Positions 53,923-64,000 of a DNA stretch of 64,000 nt are shown here, piece by piece; within the stretch, counting starts at the first letter, position 1; each line of letters opens with the position of its first letter. Where the stretch lies: positions 1-64,000 of the forward strand of contig NZ_WELK01000016.1 of the NCBI RefSeq assembly GCF_009799925.1, written 5' to 3'. Source of the stretch: Pseudomonas sp. R-28-1W-6. GTDB lineage: Bacteria > Pseudomonadota > Gammaproteobacteria > Pseudomonadales > Pseudomonadaceae. Below the pieces are notes generated by a model. That model had not been told where the DNA came from. It was given only the letters and a program-made list of their open reading frames with translations, and did not search any database. The translations under genes and the position numbers were made by a program.

Positions 53923-54939
53923 TTACCATTTCACGTACTGATCCTCGACGAAGCCCCAGAGCTGCTCGATCACCAGCGGAGCCCGGCCCGGTGGGCGCAG
54001 GACGCCCTCGAAGCAGCCGAAGACCTGCTTGAAGTTACTCGCCAGCAGGCCTAGGTCGAGCCGCTCGCGGTGCAGGCCGTGGCCGCGAAAACGCAGCTCG
54101 ATCTGGCCATCGGCGGAGCGGATCTGCCAGGGCTGCAACGGGTCGTCGCGGTCGAACTGGAAGTGCACGCCGCCGACCTGGACCAGCTCGCCGTCCAGCC
54201 AGTAGCAGTTCTCGCTGAAGCTGGTTTCGTTGACCCCGCAGGACAGATTCAGGCCGACCCGCACGCCGGCCACCTCGCCGGACAGGCAGGCCCAGTTCCA
54301 GTGGGTTTCCGGGCGCATGTAGCCGGCCGACCAGTCGTGGTGGGCGAACACCTCGATCTGCGCCAGGTCGAAATCGCCCAGCGCACTCTGCACCGCACCG
54401 CGGCAGCGAACCCCGGCCACCTTCTGCGCGTAGACCCAGCCGTTGACCGCCGTGGGCGTGCAGATGCACATGGGCTGGAAGGCCGGCTGCTGCTCGGAGA
54501 AGTGCGCATCGATGCGCGTGCCGTCGTCCAGTTCGACCAGCAGGCGCTTCTCCCTGGGCTGCGGGCGGTTCTCCAGGCGCAGCAGGTTGCCGCCGCTGCG
54601 CAGCTCGCAGATGCCGTCGTCCGGCTGCTGCGAGAAGCGGCTGCCAAAGCCCAGGGGCAGGCGGAACTGGCGTTCGATCATGCGGCCGCTGGGCGGATGG
54701 AACAGGTAGACGAAACCGACGCCGAGCAGGCTGAGGTTGCCCAGGGCGCAGCCGCCGATCAGCTCGTGGCTGACCAGGCCGAAGTACTGGAACTGGTGGA
54801 AGCGCCGCCACTTGGCCAAGGCACCCAGGCGCCGGCCCATGGGCGAGCGGAAGTCGAAGTCGCGGTAGTTCACCAGGCCCGGGGCCTCGGCGAAGATGCC
54901 GTAATGGGGCTGGCCATTGGCCTGGATCAATCGTTGCAT
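53923..54939 (-). CDS. DUF2804 family protein
   Basis: A 338-residue protein with no signal peptide or clear membrane segment. It matches DUF2804 throughout (RLIQANGQPHYGIFAEAPGLVNYRDFDFRSPMGR; HWNWACLSGEVAGVRVGLNLSCGVNETSFSEN), a beta-rich family of unknown function, sometimes compared with lipocalin-like or carotenoid hydratase (CrtC)-like folds. The ATG at 54939 is preferred over a GTG six bases upstream. No partner gene is apparent. Confidence 0.85.
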   Translation of the reverse strand: MQRLIQANGQPHYGIFAEAPGLVNYRDFDFRSPMGRRLGALAKWRRFHQFQYFGLVSHELIGGCALGNLSLLGVGFVYLFHPPSGRMIERQFRLPLGFGSRFSQQPDDGICELRSGGNLLRLENRPQPREKRLLVELDDGTRIDAHFSEQQPAFQPMCICTPTAVNGWVYAQKVAGVRCRGAVQSALGDFDLAQIEVFAHHDWSAGYMRPETHWNWACLSGEVAGVRVGLNLSCGVNETSFSENCYWLDGELVQVGGVHFQFDRDDPLQPWQIRSADGQIELRFRGHGLHRERLDLGLLASNFKQVFGCFEGVLRPPGRAPLVIEQLWGFVEDQYVKW

Positions 54940-55034
54940 CGGCACGGCTCGGCTGCGAAAACGGCGATGCTAGCAGCCGGCCCGCATGCGCCTGGCGACA
55001 GAATGCGCCAAAGCGACAGACCCTTGCGGCCAGA

Positions 55035-56210
55035 CTACTGCGCCGCGCTCATCACCCGGTTGCGGCCAAAGGCCTTGGCCTCGTACAGCCAGCGGTCGGC
55101 CTGCTGGTACAGGCTGCTCGGGGCCTGGCCGGGCTGCGGCAGCAGGCAGACCACGCCGATAGACAGGGTCACCACGGCGGCGCTGGTGGAGCCGGCATGC
55201 TCGATCCGCAGGTCCTCGACGGCCTGGCGCAAGGCCTCGGCGCGCTGCTGCGTCTGCGCGGCATCGATGTCGTAGAGCAGCAGTGCGAACTCCTCGCCGC
55301 CCATGCGTACGGCCATGTCCAGCGGGCGCCGGGCGGCCTGCTGGAACACCTGGCCGACCTGGCGCAGCACCGCATCGCCGGCCTGGTGGCCGTAGCGGTC
55401 GTTGTAGGCCTTGAAGTGGTCGACATCGCCGAGCAGCAGCGTGACCTGCACCCGCTCGCGCTGGGCCTGGCGCCACAGGAGGTCGAGCTGGCGGTCGAAG
55501 CTGCGGCGGTTGTGCAGGCCGGTCAGGCTGTCCTGCTCGGCGAGCAGCTGCAGCAGGTTGCCCACCAGGAAGTGCTCGCGCGAGCGGTATTCCAGCAGGT
55601 AGCAGCCCACCGCGCCCATCAGGTTGCCAAACAGCAGGAACACCAGGTTGTTGGCCAGCCGCGCCGGCGTGGTGCCGGCCCAGCTGTCGAAGGCCAGGTA
55701 GGCGGCCAGCATGATCGCCGAACTGAGCAGCGCCTCGCTCAGGCGCAGGCCCACCAGGAAGTAGGCGGCCATGCAGATCAGCAGCAGGCCCTCGTAGGGG
55801 AAATCCGGATGGCGGTGGTGGGCGATGCCCACCACCGCCGCGGCCGAGACGCCCAGCGCGGTGATGCACAGCAAGCTGAAGGGCCCCAGCCAGGGCGAGT
55901 GCGGCTGGCGCAGCAGCAACCAGGCGTAGCCCAGCAGCAGGACCAGCACGCCCAGGCGCAGGGCCAGCAGCCACCAGCGCTCCGGCGCGCCGATCACCAG
56001 TTGATCGAGGACGGCGAACGCCAGCCAGACCACCACGCCGAAGGCCAGGGCTACGCGCCGCAGGCCATAGCTTTCCTGGCGCTGGTACAGGCGGTACTGG
56101 CGCTCCAGCGGGCGGGCGAAGCGCAGCCGCTGCACGCCCTGCTTGAGCTGCTCGGCATAGGGATTTGCGGGTACATCGGCCAACCAAGTGCGATACAGCG
56201 ACACCGACAC
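55035..56210 (-). CDS. membrane diguanylate cyclase (GGDEF)
   Basis: A 391-residue protein with about six membrane segments (50-210) as sensor, then a GGDEF domain beginning DSLTGLHNRRSFDRQLD. The active-site loop is GGEEF and the I-site RPLD sits five residues before it, so it should be active and product-inhibited. The start is uncertain: the reading frame opens with GTG at 56210 without a clear ribosome-binding site. It is the second cyclase in the window, near the c-di-GMP receptor lapD. Confidence 0.87.
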   Translation of the reverse strand: MSVSLYRTWLADVPANPYAEQLKQGVQRLRFARPLERQYRLYQRQESYGLRRVALAFGVVVWLAFAVLDQLVIGAPERWWLLALRLGVLVLLLGYAWLLLRQPHSPWLGPFSLLCITALGVSAAAVVGIAHHRHPDFPYEGLLLICMAAYFLVGLRLSEALLSSAIMLAAYLAFDSWAGTTPARLANNLVFLLFGNLMGAVGCYLLEYRSREHFLVGNLLQLLAEQDSLTGLHNRRSFDRQLDLLWRQAQRERVQVTLLLGDVDHFKAYNDRYGHQAGDAVLRQVGQVFQQAARRPLDMAVRMGGEEFALLLYDIDAAQTQQRAEALRQAVEDLRIEHAGSTSAAVVTLSIGVVCLLPQPGQAPSSLYQQADRWLYEAKAFGRNRVMSAAQ

Positions 56211-56278
56211 CTCGACACGCGAACCTGTGCAGCCACCTTAGATGGCGAGGGCGCCGGCCACAAGCCCGGCGCCGCCGC

Positions 56279-58405
<2,127 letters not shown>

Positions 58406-58533
58406 GCCGGTCTCCATATGCAGCGGCGCAGTATACGCGAGCGGCATGCCCCTGCAGCCAACGCCTGTCGGCCGTGCTTTTGCCCACTCAGGGGGCTAGA
58501 ATCGAAAAGATTCTTTTCTCAAGGTAGCCCACG

Positions 58534-59121
58534 ATGTCTTTCGCCGAGCAACTGTCCCGCCTGCAAGCCTTTCTCGATGCCGATGAACTGCACGAGGAGG
58601 CCCTGGACTACGTGGCCGCACACGGCTATCTGACCGCCCTGTCGATCTGCCCGGAGCCGGTGCCGGAGCGCGAGTGGATCGATGCCCTGTTCGCAGAGCC
58701 GCCGCACTACCGCAGCGACGCCGAGCGCGAGGAGATCGAAGCCACCCTGCAGCAGCTCAAGGGCCATATCGGCCGCCAGCTGGCCAGCGACGATGATCCG
58801 GAATTCCCCTGCGACGTCGACCTCGGCGAAGTGCCGGACGACTCCGACCTGCGCGGCTGGTGCATCGGCTTCATGGAAGGCGTGTTCCTGCGCGAGTCGG
58901 TGTGGTTCGAAGACGCCGAAGACGAGGTCAGCGAGCTGCTGCTGCCGATCATGGTCGCCTCCGGCCTGTTCGACGAACAACCCGAGTTCGCCGAGATCGC
59001 CCGTGACCGCGACCTGGTGGACAGCATGGTCGACCAGATCCCCGAGCTGCTCACCGCCCTGTTCCTCCTGTGCCACGCGCCGGAAGAGAAGCCGGCCCTG
59101 CTCAAGCCCCGCCACCACTAA
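58534..59121 (+). CDS. yecA: YecA/UPF0149 family protein
   Basis: A 195-residue all-helical acidic protein (SFAEQLSRLQAFLDADELHEEALDYVAAHGYLTAL; LRGWCIGFMEGVFLRESVW) of the UPF0149/YgfB-YecA family. It lacks the C-terminal SEC-C zinc motif seen in longer members. Function unknown. A TAGAAT and a small AGAATC/GATTCT dyad (58497-58513) lie before the gene. It is followed by ybaN after 9 bp. Confidence 0.88.
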   Translation: MSFAEQLSRLQAFLDADELHEEALDYVAAHGYLTALSICPEPVPEREWIDALFAEPPHYRSDAEREEIEATLQQLKGHIGRQLASDDDPEFPCDVDLGEVPDDSDLRGWCIGFMEGVFLRESVWFEDAEDEVSELLLPIMVASGLFDEQPEFAEIARDRDLVDSMVDQIPELLTALFLLCHAPEEKPALLKPRHH

Positions 59122-59130
59122 GGCGCACTG

Positions 59131-59532
59131 ATGGCGCACGGCGACATCCGGCAGAGCCGTCACCGCAGCGTGCGTTATGCGCTGCTGGCGGTGGGCTGGC
59201 TGAGCGTGCTGCTGGGGGTGATCGGCATCTTCGTCCCGGTGCTGCCGACCACGCCCTTCCTGCTGCTGGCCGCCGCCTGCTTCGTGCGCAGCTCGCGGCG
59301 CTTCTATCACTGGCTGGTCGACCATCGCCACCTGGGCCCGTGGATCCGCGATTACCTGGAAGGCAACGGCATCCCGCTCAAGGCCAAGGTCTACGCCATC
59401 GGCCTGATGTGGCTGAGCATCGCCTTCTCCTGCTACCTGGTGCCGCTGCCCTGGGCGCGTGCCGGCATGCTGGCCAGCGCCGTGCTGGTCAGCCTGTACA
59501 TCCTCCGTCAGAAAACCCTGCCCAGCCGCTGA
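59131..59532 (+). CDS. ybaN: DUF454 (YbaN-like) inner-membrane protein
   Basis: A 133-residue protein with about three membrane segments. RYALLAVGWLSVLLGVIGIFVPVLPTTPFLLLAAACFVRSS is the conserved DUF454 block, and RHLGPWIRDYLEGNGIPLKAK follows. Function is unknown. It is probably cotranscribed with yecA. Confidence 0.9.
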   Translation: MAHGDIRQSRHRSVRYALLAVGWLSVLLGVIGIFVPVLPTTPFLLLAAACFVRSSRRFYHWLVDHRHLGPWIRDYLEGNGIPLKAKVYAIGLMWLSIAFSCYLVPLPWARAGMLASAVLVSLYILRQKTLPSR

Positions 59533-59616
59533 CCAGCCCGCCTGGCCGGCGAACAAAGCCGGCAAAAGCCTGACACGCTGCCTAGACTTGCTGAACTTTC
59601 CGCGAGGATTGATCGC

Positions 59617-60315
59617 ATGCTGCCTCGGCAACGCCTTCAGGGACGAGCACCGCGCCGCCCGGCTGCGTGGCTGGCACTCGGCCTGCTGCTGAGCCTGATG
59701 CTGGGGGTGGCGGCCCGGGCCAACTGGGATTTCGCCCTGGTCATCCAGACTGCGGAAAAACGCTACGGCAACCTGGGCGTCGGCAAGAGCCGCATCGAAG
59801 CCTGGGACGAACTGATCCAGAGCAGCGGCAAGCTGCCCGAGCGCGAGAAGCTGGCCGTGGTCAACCGCTTCTTCAACCGCCAGTTCCGCTTCACCGACGA
59901 CATCCGCAGCTGGCGCCAGGAGGATTACTGGGCCACCCCGCTCGAGGCGCTGATGAAGGGCGCCGGCGACTGCGAGGACTACTCCATTGCCAAGTATTTC
60001 ACCTTGCGCCGCCTCGGCATCCCCAGTGAGAAGCTGCGCATCACCTACGTCAAAGCCCTGCAGTACAACCAGGCGCACATGGTGCTGACCTATTACGCCA
60101 GCCCGAGCGCCGAGCCCCTGGTGCTGGACAACCTGATCGGCGAGATCCGCCCGGCCTCCCAGCGCCGGGATCTGCTGCCGGTCTATGCCTTCAATGCCGA
60201 AGGCCTGTACCTGCCGGGTGCGACCGGCAAGAAGAGTGACTCCAAGAAGCTGTCGCGCTGGCAGGATCTGTTGAAGAAGATGCGGGCCGAAGGCTTCGCC
60301 ATCGGAGAGGGTTAG
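59617..60315 (+). CDS. lapG: LapG periplasmic cysteine protease
   Basis: Transglutaminase-like, calcium-dependent protease that cuts the N-terminus of the LapA adhesin and so releases cells from biofilms. The 232-residue protein has a signal peptide (about 18-35). The catalytic triad is Cys119 (GAGDCEDYSIAKY), His154 (NQAHMVLTYY) and Asp171 (VLDN). Asp118 and Glu120 beside the cysteine match the known calcium ligands. It is 9 bp upstream of lapD, its inhibitor. Confidence 0.95.
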   Translation: MLPRQRLQGRAPRRPAAWLALGLLLSLMLGVAARANWDFALVIQTAEKRYGNLGVGKSRIEAWDELIQSSGKLPEREKLAVVNRFFNRQFRFTDDIRSWRQEDYWATPLEALMKGAGDCEDYSIAKYFTLRRLGIPSEKLRITYVKALQYNQAHMVLTYYASPSAEPLVLDNLIGEIRPASQRRDLLPVYAFNAEGLYLPGATGKKSDSKKLSRWQDLLKKMRAEGFAIGEG

Positions 60316-60324
60316 GAGAACGCT

Positions 60325-62271
60325 ATGTCTCTGCTGAAACAGCTATTTCTCGCCATCTGCCTGTTCCTCGTGGCGGCCTTCACCGGCAGTTTCATCGCCG
60401 GCGTGGAGTCGTCCCGCGAGCAGTTGCTCAGCCAGTTGCGCTCGCACGCCCAGGACGCCGCCACGGCGCTGGGCCTGTCGATGACCCCGCACGTGGACGA
60501 CCCGGCGATGATCGAGCTGATGGTCAGCTCGATCTTCGACAGCGGCTACTTCGCCACCATCCGCGTGGTGCGCATCCCCAGCGAGGAAGTCATAGTCGAG
60601 CGGCGCACCACGGTGACCTCGGACCAGGTGCCGTCCTGGTTCGTCGACCTGGTCGATCTGGAGCCCCAGGGCGGCGACGCGCTGATCATGCGCGGCTGGG
60701 AACAGGCGGCGCGGGTCGAAGTGCTCAGCCACCCGCAGTTCGCCCTGGCCAAACTCTGGGACAGCGCCATCGGCAGCCTGCTCTGGCTGCTGCTGTGCGG
60801 CCTGGTCAGCGCCATTCTCGGCGGCTGGCTGCTGCGCACCCAGCTGCGCCCGCTGGACACCATGGTGCAGCAGGCCCAGGCCATCACCCGCCGCGAATTC
60901 CTCACCCTGCCCAAGGTCCCGCGCACCCCCGAACTGAAACGGGTGGTGATGGCCATGAACCAGATGGTCGAGAAGCTCAAGACCCTGTTCGCCGAAGAGG
61001 CCGCGCGCAGCGAAAAGCTGCGCGAAGAGGCCTACCAGGACAGCCTCACCGGCCTGGCCAACCGGCGGCTGTTCGACATCCGCCTGGCCAACCAGCTGAG
61101 CCTGGCCGAACAGCATGTCGCCGGCTACCTGATGTTCCTGCGCGTCAACGACCTCGGCGGCCTCAACCAGCGCCTGGGCGGGCAAAAGACCGACCAGCTG
61201 ATCAGCGCCATCGGCGAACTGCTCACCCGCCTGCTGGCCGAGCGCGGCACCCCGGACTGGCTGGCCTCGCGCAGCCGCGGCGGCGAGTTCACCCTGCTCG
61301 CCCCCGGCCTGGCCGGCGAAGACGCCGACCGCCTGGCCCAGGAACTGATCGAGGGCCTGGAAAGCCTGCGCCAGACCGGTGCCAGCGACTGCACGCCGGT
61401 GGCGCACCTGGGCATTGCCGCCTTCCGCCCCGGCGAGGCGGTCGGCGATGTGATCGGCCGTACCGACCAGGCGCTGGCCCAGGCGCAGAGCAATCCCGGC
61501 AAGCCCTGGGAGCGCCTGGACGACTTCACCAGCAACAATGGGCACGGCCTGCACGACTGGCGCACCTGGATCGACGCAGCGCTCAGCCAGAGCAAGCTGC
61601 AGCTGTACTTCCAGCCGGTCGCCCGCTGCGCCGATCGCAACCAGCCGCTGCACCTCAAGGTGCTCGCCCGCCTGCTCGACCCGCAGGGCGAAGCCGTGGT
61701 CGCCGGCCGTTTCCTGCCCTGGATCGAGCGCCTGGGCTGGGCCGCACGCCTCGACCTGGCCATGCTCGAACACAGCCTGGCGCACCTCGCCCAGCACCCG
61801 CAGCCCCTGGCGCTCAGCCTGTCCGCCGCGACCCTGCGCGAGCCGGCCAGCCTGGCGAAGCTGCTCGGCCTGCTCAAAGAGCACCCGGAGCAAGGCCCGC
61901 TGCTGACCCTGGAGCTGGATGAACGCCACCTGCCGCCTCCTGCGGAGCTGGAGAGGCTCAGCCAGAGCGTGCGCGAAGCCGGCTTCAACCTGGGCCTGCA
62001 GCACTTCGGCGGGCGCTTCAGCCTGATCGGCAACCTGACCCACCTGGGCCTGGCCTACCTGAAGATCGATGGCACCTATATCCGCGCCATCGACCAGGAA
62101 AACGACAAGCGCCTGTTCATCGAAGCCATCTTCCGCGCCACCAACAGCATCGACCTGCCGCTGATAGCCGAGATGGTCGAGACCGAAGGCGAGCTGGCGG
62201 CACTCAGCGAACTGGGCATCCACGGCGCCATGGGTCGCCTGATCGGCGCGCCGGCCCCCTGGAAAGGCTGA
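60325..62271 (+). CDS. lapD: LapD c-di-GMP receptor (HAMP, degenerate GGDEF-EAL)
   Basis: Inner-membrane protein that, when it binds c-di-GMP, sequesters LapG and keeps the adhesin on the cell. It has 648 residues. Two membrane segments (about 7-25 and 152-170) flank the periplasmic output domain, which retains Trp125 (MRGWEQ), the LapG-contacting residue. HAMP, then a degenerate GGDEF (SRGGEFTLL) and a degenerate EAL domain (LKVLARLL in place of EAL) follow. It should bind but not make or degrade c-di-GMP. Confidence 0.95.
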   Translation: MSLLKQLFLAICLFLVAAFTGSFIAGVESSREQLLSQLRSHAQDAATALGLSMTPHVDDPAMIELMVSSIFDSGYFATIRVVRIPSEEVIVERRTTVTSDQVPSWFVDLVDLEPQGGDALIMRGWEQAARVEVLSHPQFALAKLWDSAIGSLLWLLLCGLVSAILGGWLLRTQLRPLDTMVQQAQAITRREFLTLPKVPRTPELKRVVMAMNQMVEKLKTLFAEEAARSEKLREEAYQDSLTGLANRRLFDIRLANQLSLAEQHVAGYLMFLRVNDLGGLNQRLGGQKTDQLISAIGELLTRLLAERGTPDWLASRSRGGEFTLLAPGLAGEDADRLAQELIEGLESLRQTGASDCTPVAHLGIAAFRPGEAVGDVIGRTDQALAQAQSNPGKPWERLDDFTSNNGHGLHDWRTWIDAALSQSKLQLYFQPVARCADRNQPLHLKVLARLLDPQGEAVVAGRFLPWIERLGWAARLDLAMLEHSLAHLAQHPQPLALSLSAATLREPASLAKLLGLLKEHPEQGPLLTLELDERHLPPPAELERLSQSVREAGFNLGLQHFGGRFSLIGNLTHLGLAYLKIDGTYIRAIDQENDKRLFIEAIFRATNSIDLPLIAEMVETEGELAALSELGIHGAMGRLIGAPAPWKG

Positions 62272-62350
62272 TAACCAGCCGGTGGCAGGTGGAGGCATTC
62301 TCGAGCGCAGCCCGCAGCATGCCGAGCAGCCGCGCCCGCGCGGCTCCGGA

Positions 62351-62692
62351 TCAGATCAGATGCCCCTCGTCTTCACCCAGCAGGCCGCTGAGGCCCTCTA
62401 TCTCCGCCCGCGTCACCGCGCGCCGATCCAGCTTGCGCCGCGCCGCCTCAGGCAGGTCGGTGTAGCGGATCACTCCTTTGGCCACCAGCACACCGACCAC
62501 GTCCTCCAGCACCCGCACCAGTTCGAGGTCGGACTCTTTCAGGCTGGCCAGGCGTTCCTTCACTTCCTCCTTGGCGCTCAGCCAGCCATGCAGCTCCGCA
62601 CTCTCAATCGCCAGGGTTTCGGTCATCCCCTCGAAAGGATCGTGTTCCACCCGCAGCAAACGCCCTTCATCGTCCCGTTGCACATACACCAT
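62351..62692 (-). CDS. small protein of unknown function
   Basis: A 113-residue acidic, mostly helical cytoplasmic protein (MVYVQRDDEGRLLRVEHDPFEGMTETLAIESAELHGWLS...). Similar proteins are sometimes misnamed 'tryptophan synthase subunit beta-like' in Pseudomonas. The ATG at 62692 has GGAGG eight bases before it, which decides the start over in-frame ATGs at 62710 and 62761. It lies between lapD (convergent) and the adhesin gene (same strand). Function not recognised. Confidence 0.78.
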   Translation of the reverse strand: MVYVQRDDEGRLLRVEHDPFEGMTETLAIESAELHGWLSAKEEVKERLASLKESDLELVRVLEDVVGVLVAKGVIRYTDLPEAARRKLDRRAVTRAEIEGLSGLLGEDEGHLI

Positions 62693-62780
62693 GCGATGCC
62701 CTCCAGGCATGAAAAACCAGATCCGACTCTGTGTTGCCAACGCGGCAAACCCCATGCACACCTGGCTGGGACAGCGGCAT

Positions 62781-62815
62781 AAAAAAGCCCGCTACCCCAG
62801 CAAGGGTAGCGGGCT
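62781..62815 (-). terminator. terminator of the adhesin gene
   Basis: AGCCCGCTACCC (62786-62797) pairs with GGGTAGCGGGCT (62804-62815), with a T run on the minus strand (A run 62781-62786). It lies 17 bp after the adhesin stop. Confidence 0.92.
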
Positions 62816-62832
62816 GATCGTACACGCACAGG

Positions 62833-64000
62833 TCAAACGGTATCGATCTTCAGCGTGCCGTCACCGAGCATCCCCAGGATCACACCGCCTTCGGTGGAGC
62901 CGTAACCTGACCCGGCATCCAGCAGGTTGACGTCCTGCAGAACGATGGTCTGGTCGACCAGGCCAGCAGCGGGCGCCGTTCCGGTGGGGTCGAGCGGATT
63001 GAAGTCGCCCGTGGTACTCACCTTGATCACGGTATCCAGCAGCCCCGCGTCTCCCGACATATTGGCCGCCGAGATATCGATGTACTGCAGCAGATTACCC
63101 AGATTGCCCACCCCGCCATTCTCGCAGGTCAGCAGATCCGACAGGTCGAGCTGGTCGCCGCCGCTATTGAAGCCCTTGGCGAAATTCAGCACGGTATCGG
63201 TCACACCCCCACCGACACCTTCGCCGGCCTGCCAGACGAACACATCACTACCGGCACCGCCATTCAGGCTGTCGCTACCCAAGCCGCCCAGCAGTATGTC
63301 GTCACCACCATTGCCCATCAGGGTATCGTTGCCGGCGAGCCCGAACAGATAGTTTTCCCCGCCATCACCGGTCAGGGTTTCACCTGAAGAGGTGCCCACA
63401 ATGCTCTTGGTATCCGGGTAGACCGTCACGTCAATCGAACTGGTCACCGAATCGCCATCGCCATCGGTGCCGATCACGGGCAACTCGAACGAGACCGGAT
63501 TGATATCCGTCGACTCGCCAAAGGAGAACTCGCCCAGCTTGAAGCTGGTCACCGTGCCGTCAGCGTTCACTGTTCCGTTGGTGGACTCAATCGCCTCGAT
63601 CTCGATGGCGTTGAAGGCTTCCGCGTTGTTGATCTGGAAAGTCCAGCCATCGCCCATGTTGAAGAGGATCAGCCCGTTGCTGTCGCTCGGATCCAGGGCC
63701 ACATGGTTCAGCTTGTCGGCATCGCTGAGTTCGTTGCCCTGGGCGTCGAAGATAGTGATTTCAGCAATGACCAGCGCCAGTTGCTGCGCCACCAGACTCG
63801 AGCCCACCAGGGACGTAGTGCCAGACAATGCGCCTGTTTCCTTGTAGATCCGCAGCCTGAAGTCAGCATCCTTGCTACCGCCTTCGATCAGGATCTTCTG
63901 CCGGAAGGCGAAGGTCTCCTGATAGCCATCGAAGCTGTAGCTCTCATTGTTTTGCTGGTCGTTGATGCTCAGCCCCGTCACCAGGTCGTAACGGATGACC
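62833..64000 (-). CDS. C-terminal part of a large RTX adhesin (LapA-like), 5' end outside the window
   Basis: The open frame runs to the window edge, so only the last 388 or so codons are seen. They include a T1SS-143-like repeat region (SINDQQNNESYSFDGYQETFAFRQKI; DGDGDSVTSSIDVTVYPD), calcium-binding RTX nonapeptides (GLAGNDTLMGNGGDDILLGGLGSDSLNGGAGSDVFVW) and a type I secretion C-terminal signal region ending VILGMLGDGTLKIDTV. Aspartate-rich composition and a lower GC content than its neighbours are typical. Position next to lapG-lapD makes it the likely substrate; the diagnostic Ala-Ala cleavage site would be at the unseen N-terminus. Confidence 0.9.
   Translation of the reverse strand, partial: VIRYDLVTGLSINDQQNNESYSFDGYQETFAFRQKILIEGGSKDADFRLRIYKETGALSGTTSLVGSSLVAQQLALVIAEITIFDAQGNELSDADKLNHVALDPSDSNGLILFNMGDGWTFQINNAEAFNAIEIEAIESTNGTVNADGTVTSFKLGEFSFGESTDINPVSFELPVIGTDGDGDSVTSSIDVTVYPDTKSIVGTSSGETLTGDGGENYLFGLAGNDTLMGNGGDDILLGGLGSDSLNGGAGSDVFVWQAGEGVGGGVTDTVLNFAKGFNSGGDQLDLSDLLTCENGGVGNLGNLLQYIDISAANMSGDAGLLDTVIKVSTTGDFNPLDPTGTAPAAGLVDQTIVLQDVNLLDAGSGYGSTEGGVILGMLGDGTLKIDTV

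Noticed and set aside
60325..62271. LapD as an active c-di-GMP phosphodiesterase or cyclase
   Set aside because: The EAL motif is replaced (VLA) and the GGDEF loop is degenerate. Trp125 and the HAMP layout identify it as the LapD receptor.
63150..63360. Tandem short repeats near the right end as a CRISPR array
   Set aside because: They encode RTX calcium-binding nonapeptides (GGxGxDxLx) in frame with the adhesin; spacing is 27 bp and there are no spacers.

Overview
This is a chromosomal window from a high-GC gammaproteobacterium of the genus Pseudomonas. The evidence is gene content and order: gltX, LysR/HlyD/MFS, uvrB, an aromatic aminotransferase, tRNA-Asn, an O-antigen border, ihfB, rpsA, cmk, a tyrA-aroA fusion, hisC, pheA, serC, gyrA, mtnA, MTA deaminase, ubiG, mupP and yciK. 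This is the P. aeruginosa PA3134-PA3173 order as I remember it. Later blocks match the PA3177-PA3222 area and the recQ region. The species cannot be named from the sequence. I see no prophage, insertion sequence, CRISPR array or plasmid gene.

Layout. 1-10 kb: tRNA-Ala (cut by the window edge) with a consensus promoter, gltX, a LysR regulator divergent from a two-gene drug-efflux operon, an EamA exporter, uvrB, an aromatic aminotransferase and tRNA-Asn. 10-15 kb: a very short O-antigen locus (comEA-like gene, wbpM, wbpL, wbpV-like epimerase) with no wzz, wzx or wzy. 15-27 kb: a tightly packed minus-strand series (mtnA, gyrA, serC, pheA, hisC, tyrA-aroA, cmk, rpsA, ihfB, lapA) linking serine, phenylalanine, tyrosine and histidine synthesis with nucleotide supply, topology and ribosomes. 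27-31.5 kb: MTA deaminase, ubiG, mupP, yciK. 31.5-39 kb: a diguanylate cyclase, rluB, scpAB, a PA2779-like small protein, yciO, a PHP ribonuclease, yciB, yciI.

39-42 kb: a Cpx-type envelope-stress module (response regulator, CpxP/Spy-like periplasmic protein, sensor kinase) with a recognisable CpxR box. 42-45.5 kb: two tandem trkH potassium transporter genes. 45.5-51 kb: an OruR-type regulator, a DUF962 protein, the membrane adenylate cyclase cyaB, and an overlapping glycosyltransferase/phosphoesterase pair of the Agt/PlcP lipid-remodelling type with a strong PHO box upstream. 51-56 kb: AraC and MarR regulators, a CsaA-like protein, an EamA exporter, a SelW-family protein, a DUF2804 protein and a second diguanylate cyclase. 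56-64 kb: recQ, yecA, ybaN, then the biofilm-retention module lapG-lapD, a small gene, and the C-terminus of a large RTX adhesin that is the probable LapG/LapD substrate.

The most notable items outside the genes are a family of palindromic intergenic repeats whose ends coincide with stop codons (6246-6394, 46958-47244, 53001-53069, with a related arm at 10030-10073), a 31-bp AT-rich palindrome before the first diguanylate cyclase gene, the PHO box before plcP, the CpxR box before the cpxP-like gene, and a 17-bp perfect palindrome in the nitroreductase/trkH divergent promoter region.
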